DNA of 7,090 nt, from contig DIME01000187.1 in NCBI GenBank assembly GCA_002425405.1, positions 1,316-8,405 on the forward strand, given 5' to 3'. Of the stretch, positions 5,656 through 7,090 are shown piece after piece. Source of the DNA: Candidatus Accumulibacter vicinus (lineage in GTDB: Bacteria; Pseudomonadota; Gammaproteobacteria; Burkholderiales; Rhodocyclaceae). The notes under the pieces were generated by a model, which was not told the origin of the DNA, ran no database searches, and saw only the letters and a program-made list of their open reading frames with translations. Numbering within the stretch: position 1 is the stretch's first letter; the number at the start of each line of letters is the position of its first letter. Made by a program: the position numbers and the translations under genes.

Positions 5656-5668
5656 GGAGAGTCGATTG
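5656..5668 (+). promoter_or_regulatory. Ribosome-binding site and TTG start of the transglutaminase-like gene
   Basis: GGAG (5656-5659) lies 6 nt before TTG 5666. The alternative in-frame ATG at 5618 has no Shine-Dalgarno and would add 16 residues in front of the Tat-like signal. TTG is therefore the better start. Confidence 0.65.
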
Positions 5669-6970
5669 AAACGACGCAATTTCCTTGCCGCTTCTGCGCT
5701 TCTTTCGCTATTGGCCCCTTCGTCGGTGCTTGCCGCCAACAAAAAGAAGGCGGCTGCTCAGGATGCTGCCAAACCGGCAGCCAAGTCGACAGCCAAGCCT
5801 GCCGGCAAAACCGGCAGTAGAGATACCACCAGAACCAGCGGCAGCAGAGACAGCACAAGAGCCCGGCACAGCTACCGGCGGCCGGTCGTTGAAAAACCAT
5901 CCACCCCTCCGGCTCTGGCGTCTAGCCCAGCACCGACCGCCGCAGTCGAACAGCGCAACGCCATCAGTCTGCCCGATGAGCCGCAGCCCAACTGGCGGAC
6001 CTACGAGATTACTTCGCAGATCACGCTCAACCAGGTCAAAGGCAAACTGCGATTGTGGCTCCCACTGGCTCAGTACAAGGACACTTCCTGGCAACGCTCG
6101 CTGGGTCACTTCTGGCGAGGCAACTTCGACAGTGCCGGAATCTACCGTGATCCGGTGGCCGATATGGAGGTGTTCTACGCGGACTGGAAAGAGAGCAGTC
6201 CGACACCGCAATTACAGATCAACAGTCAGGTGGCCAAGCTCGACCGTCACTTCGACATCACCCGCCGCGGCAGCGCCGCCGAACGCAGCGAAGTGCTTCG
6301 GCGCTGTCTGCAATCGAGCAATCTGGTTCCGATCGATGGACTCGTGCGCCGCACTGCCGAGCGCGCCATTGGCCGAATCAAGGATCCGGTTGCCCAGGGT
6401 AAGGCGATCTACGATTGGGTGGTCGAAAACACATCATTTGATCCAGCCCAGAGCGGCATTGGCAGAGGCGATGTCGAGGCCATGCTCGACAGTGGCCAGT
6501 TGAGCGGCAAGAGTGCCGACATCGCCCTGCTCTTCGTCGGCCTGTGTCGATCGATCGGAATTCCCGCGCGCCCGGTCTTCGGGCTGCGCGTCGACAGTTC
6601 GCGGCTGTTTGCGGGCCTCGGCGCAACCGGCAACCTGCGCACTGTGCAGCATTGTCGGGCCGAATTCTACACGCCAGGCTATGGCTGGATTCCGGTCGAC
6701 CCCGGTGATGTGCGCAAGGCCATTCACGACGAACACCTGGGCAATGGCGATGCGAAACTGGTCGTCCTCAGGAAGCTGCTGTTCGGTTTCTGGGAGATGA
6801 ACTGGATTGCCTACAACGCTGCCCAGGATGTCAGTCTCCGAGGCGCCAGCGGCGGCGGGCCCCTGCCCTTCCTGGTCCTGCCGCAGGCGGAGGCTGCCGG
6901 TGTCCGCTTCGACAGCACCGACGTTCAGCGCTTTGTCTACACGGTCAACGCCAGCCGCGTCGAAGGCTGA
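5666..6970 (+). CDS. Exported transglutaminase-like protein with Ser at the catalytic Cys position
   Basis: 434 aa from the TTG start (450 from ATG 5618). The N terminus MKRRNFLAASALLSLLAPSS, ending VLAA, is a Tat-like signal (RRxFL at 3-7) with cleavage after residue 23 or 24. A basic, Ala/Pro/Ser/Thr-rich linker covers 25-105 and includes a doubled 9-residue unit. A probable beta-rich domain covers about 109-235. The transglutaminase core covers about 240-350: GKAIYDWVVENTSFDP, GKSADIALLFVGL, GIPARPVFGLRV, QHCRAEFYTPGYGWIPVDP. The triad positions read Ser283, His329, Asp345; the first is normally Cys in this papain-like fold, and here the codon is AGT, one change from TGT. Cys294 and Cys330 are elsewhere in the core. 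The role is probably periplasmic peptide or envelope binding or hydrolysis; the substrate is unknown. It follows the phoH terminator, so it needs its own promoter, which I could not place confidently. Confidence 0.85.
   Translation: MKRRNFLAASALLSLLAPSSVLAANKKKAAAQDAAKPAAKSTAKPAGKTGSRDTTRTSGSRDSTRARHSYRRPVVEKPSTPPALASSPAPTAAVEQRNAISLPDEPQPNWRTYEITSQITLNQVKGKLRLWLPLAQYKDTSWQRSLGHFWRGNFDSAGIYRDPVADMEVFYADWKESSPTPQLQINSQVAKLDRHFDITRRGSAAERSEVLRRCLQSSNLVPIDGLVRRTAERAIGRIKDPVAQGKAIYDWVVENTSFDPAQSGIGRGDVEAMLDSGQLSGKSADIALLFVGLCRSIGIPARPVFGLRVDSSRLFAGLGATGNLRTVQHCRAEFYTPGYGWIPVDPGDVRKAIHDEHLGNGDAKLVVLRKLLFGFWEMNWIAYNAAQDVSLRGASGGGPLPFLVLPQAEAAGVRFDSTDVQRFVYTVNASRVEG
5813..5866 (+). repeat. Degenerate tandem duplication of 27 bp within the linker
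   Basis: Two in-frame 9-codon units (5813-5839 and 5840-5866) encode GSRDTTRTS and GSRDSTRAR. The DNA copies have diverged. They lie in the low-complexity linker after the signal peptide, next to an Ala/Lys/Pro-rich stretch with its own imperfect repeats (KPAAK, KPAGK). Likely a simple slippage product in a disordered, tolerant region. Confidence 0.55.
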
Positions 6971-6983
6971 CATCTGCCTGTGC

Positions 6984-7090
6984 TCAATACGATCCCGGCT
7001 TGGCGAAACTCTCGAAGCGCGTGTACTCGCCCAGGAAGGTCAGGCGGGTGGTACCGATCGGGCCGTTACGCTGCTTGCCGATGATGATCT
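6984..7090 (-). CDS. dnaB: Replicative DNA helicase DnaB, C-terminal end, runs off right edge
   Basis: The last 34 codons plus stop (TGA at 6986-6984) of a minus-strand gene. The visible peptide contains IIIGKQRNGPIGT, then RLTFLGEYTRFESFAKPGSY. This is the conserved C terminus of the hexameric replicative helicase, including the KQRNGPxG stretch of the RecA-like motor that carries the arginine-finger region. The main ATPase motifs lie outside the window. The gene is convergent with the transglutaminase-like gene; the stops are 13 bp apart and no terminator fits between them. Confidence 0.93.
   Translation of the reverse strand, partial: IIIGKQRNGPIGTTRLTFLGEYTRFESFAKPGSY

Noticed and set aside
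5685..6503. Plus-strand 272-codon frame overlapping the transglutaminase-like gene
   Set aside because: Ser/Arg-rich out-of-frame translation; the other frame has signal peptide and domain motifs.
1..7090. CRISPR array, toxin-antitoxin pair, phage genes or other defence system
   Set aside because: No regularly spaced repeats and no suitable gene pairs were seen. The PIN domain at 4144 belongs to a PIN-PhoH housekeeping fusion with no antitoxin-like partner next to it.

Overview
The window looks like a chromosomal segment of a betaproteobacterium, most likely in or near the Rhodocyclales (Accumulibacter/Dechloromonas-like). This rests on overall GC-rich coding sequence, a DUF2863-type gene next to bioA, a BCP-type peroxiredoxin followed directly by a PIN-PhoH gene, and a PEP-CTERM protein, which implies an exosortase/exopolysaccharide system elsewhere in the genome. 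The taxonomic placement is inference; no rRNA or other marker gene is present.

Layout. (1) 1-1713, minus strand: a two-gene unit, a DUF2863-like gene of unknown function followed 4 bp later by the 5' part of bioA (biotin synthesis), which runs off the left edge. A plausible extended -10 promoter lies just upstream at 1745-1753. (2) 1714-2121: about 400 bp with no clear gene, holding an 8-bp hairpin, a 37-codon minus-strand frame of uncertain meaning, and an A7G10 homopolymer directly in front of the next start codon. (3) 2122-2763, plus strand: a secreted PEP-CTERM protein. (4) 2764-3649: almost 900 bp without an intact gene. It holds small hairpins, a decayed and truncated IS200/IS605-type transposase with its subterminal hairpin, GC-rich sequence of no visible function, and an AT-rich patch with promoter-like hexamers. 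(5) 3650-5553, plus strand: a BCP/PrxQ peroxiredoxin and a PIN-PhoH ATPase 38 bp apart, probably co-transcribed and closed by a strong intrinsic terminator at 5572-5605. (6) 5666-6970, plus strand: an exported transglutaminase-fold protein with a Tat-like signal, a probable TTG start, and Ser where the catalytic Cys is expected. (7) 6984-7090, minus strand: the C-terminal end of dnaB, convergent with the previous gene.

Most of the window is ordinary housekeeping sequence: biotin synthesis, peroxide defence, RNA metabolism and replication. The accessory part is 1.8-3.6 kb, where a surface or secreted protein sits beside insertion-sequence debris. I see no convincing evidence of a new multi-gene system. 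The observations most worth a second look are the poly-G tract in the ribosome-binding region of the PEP-CTERM gene (possible phase variation) and the Cys-to-Ser change in the transglutaminase-like protein.
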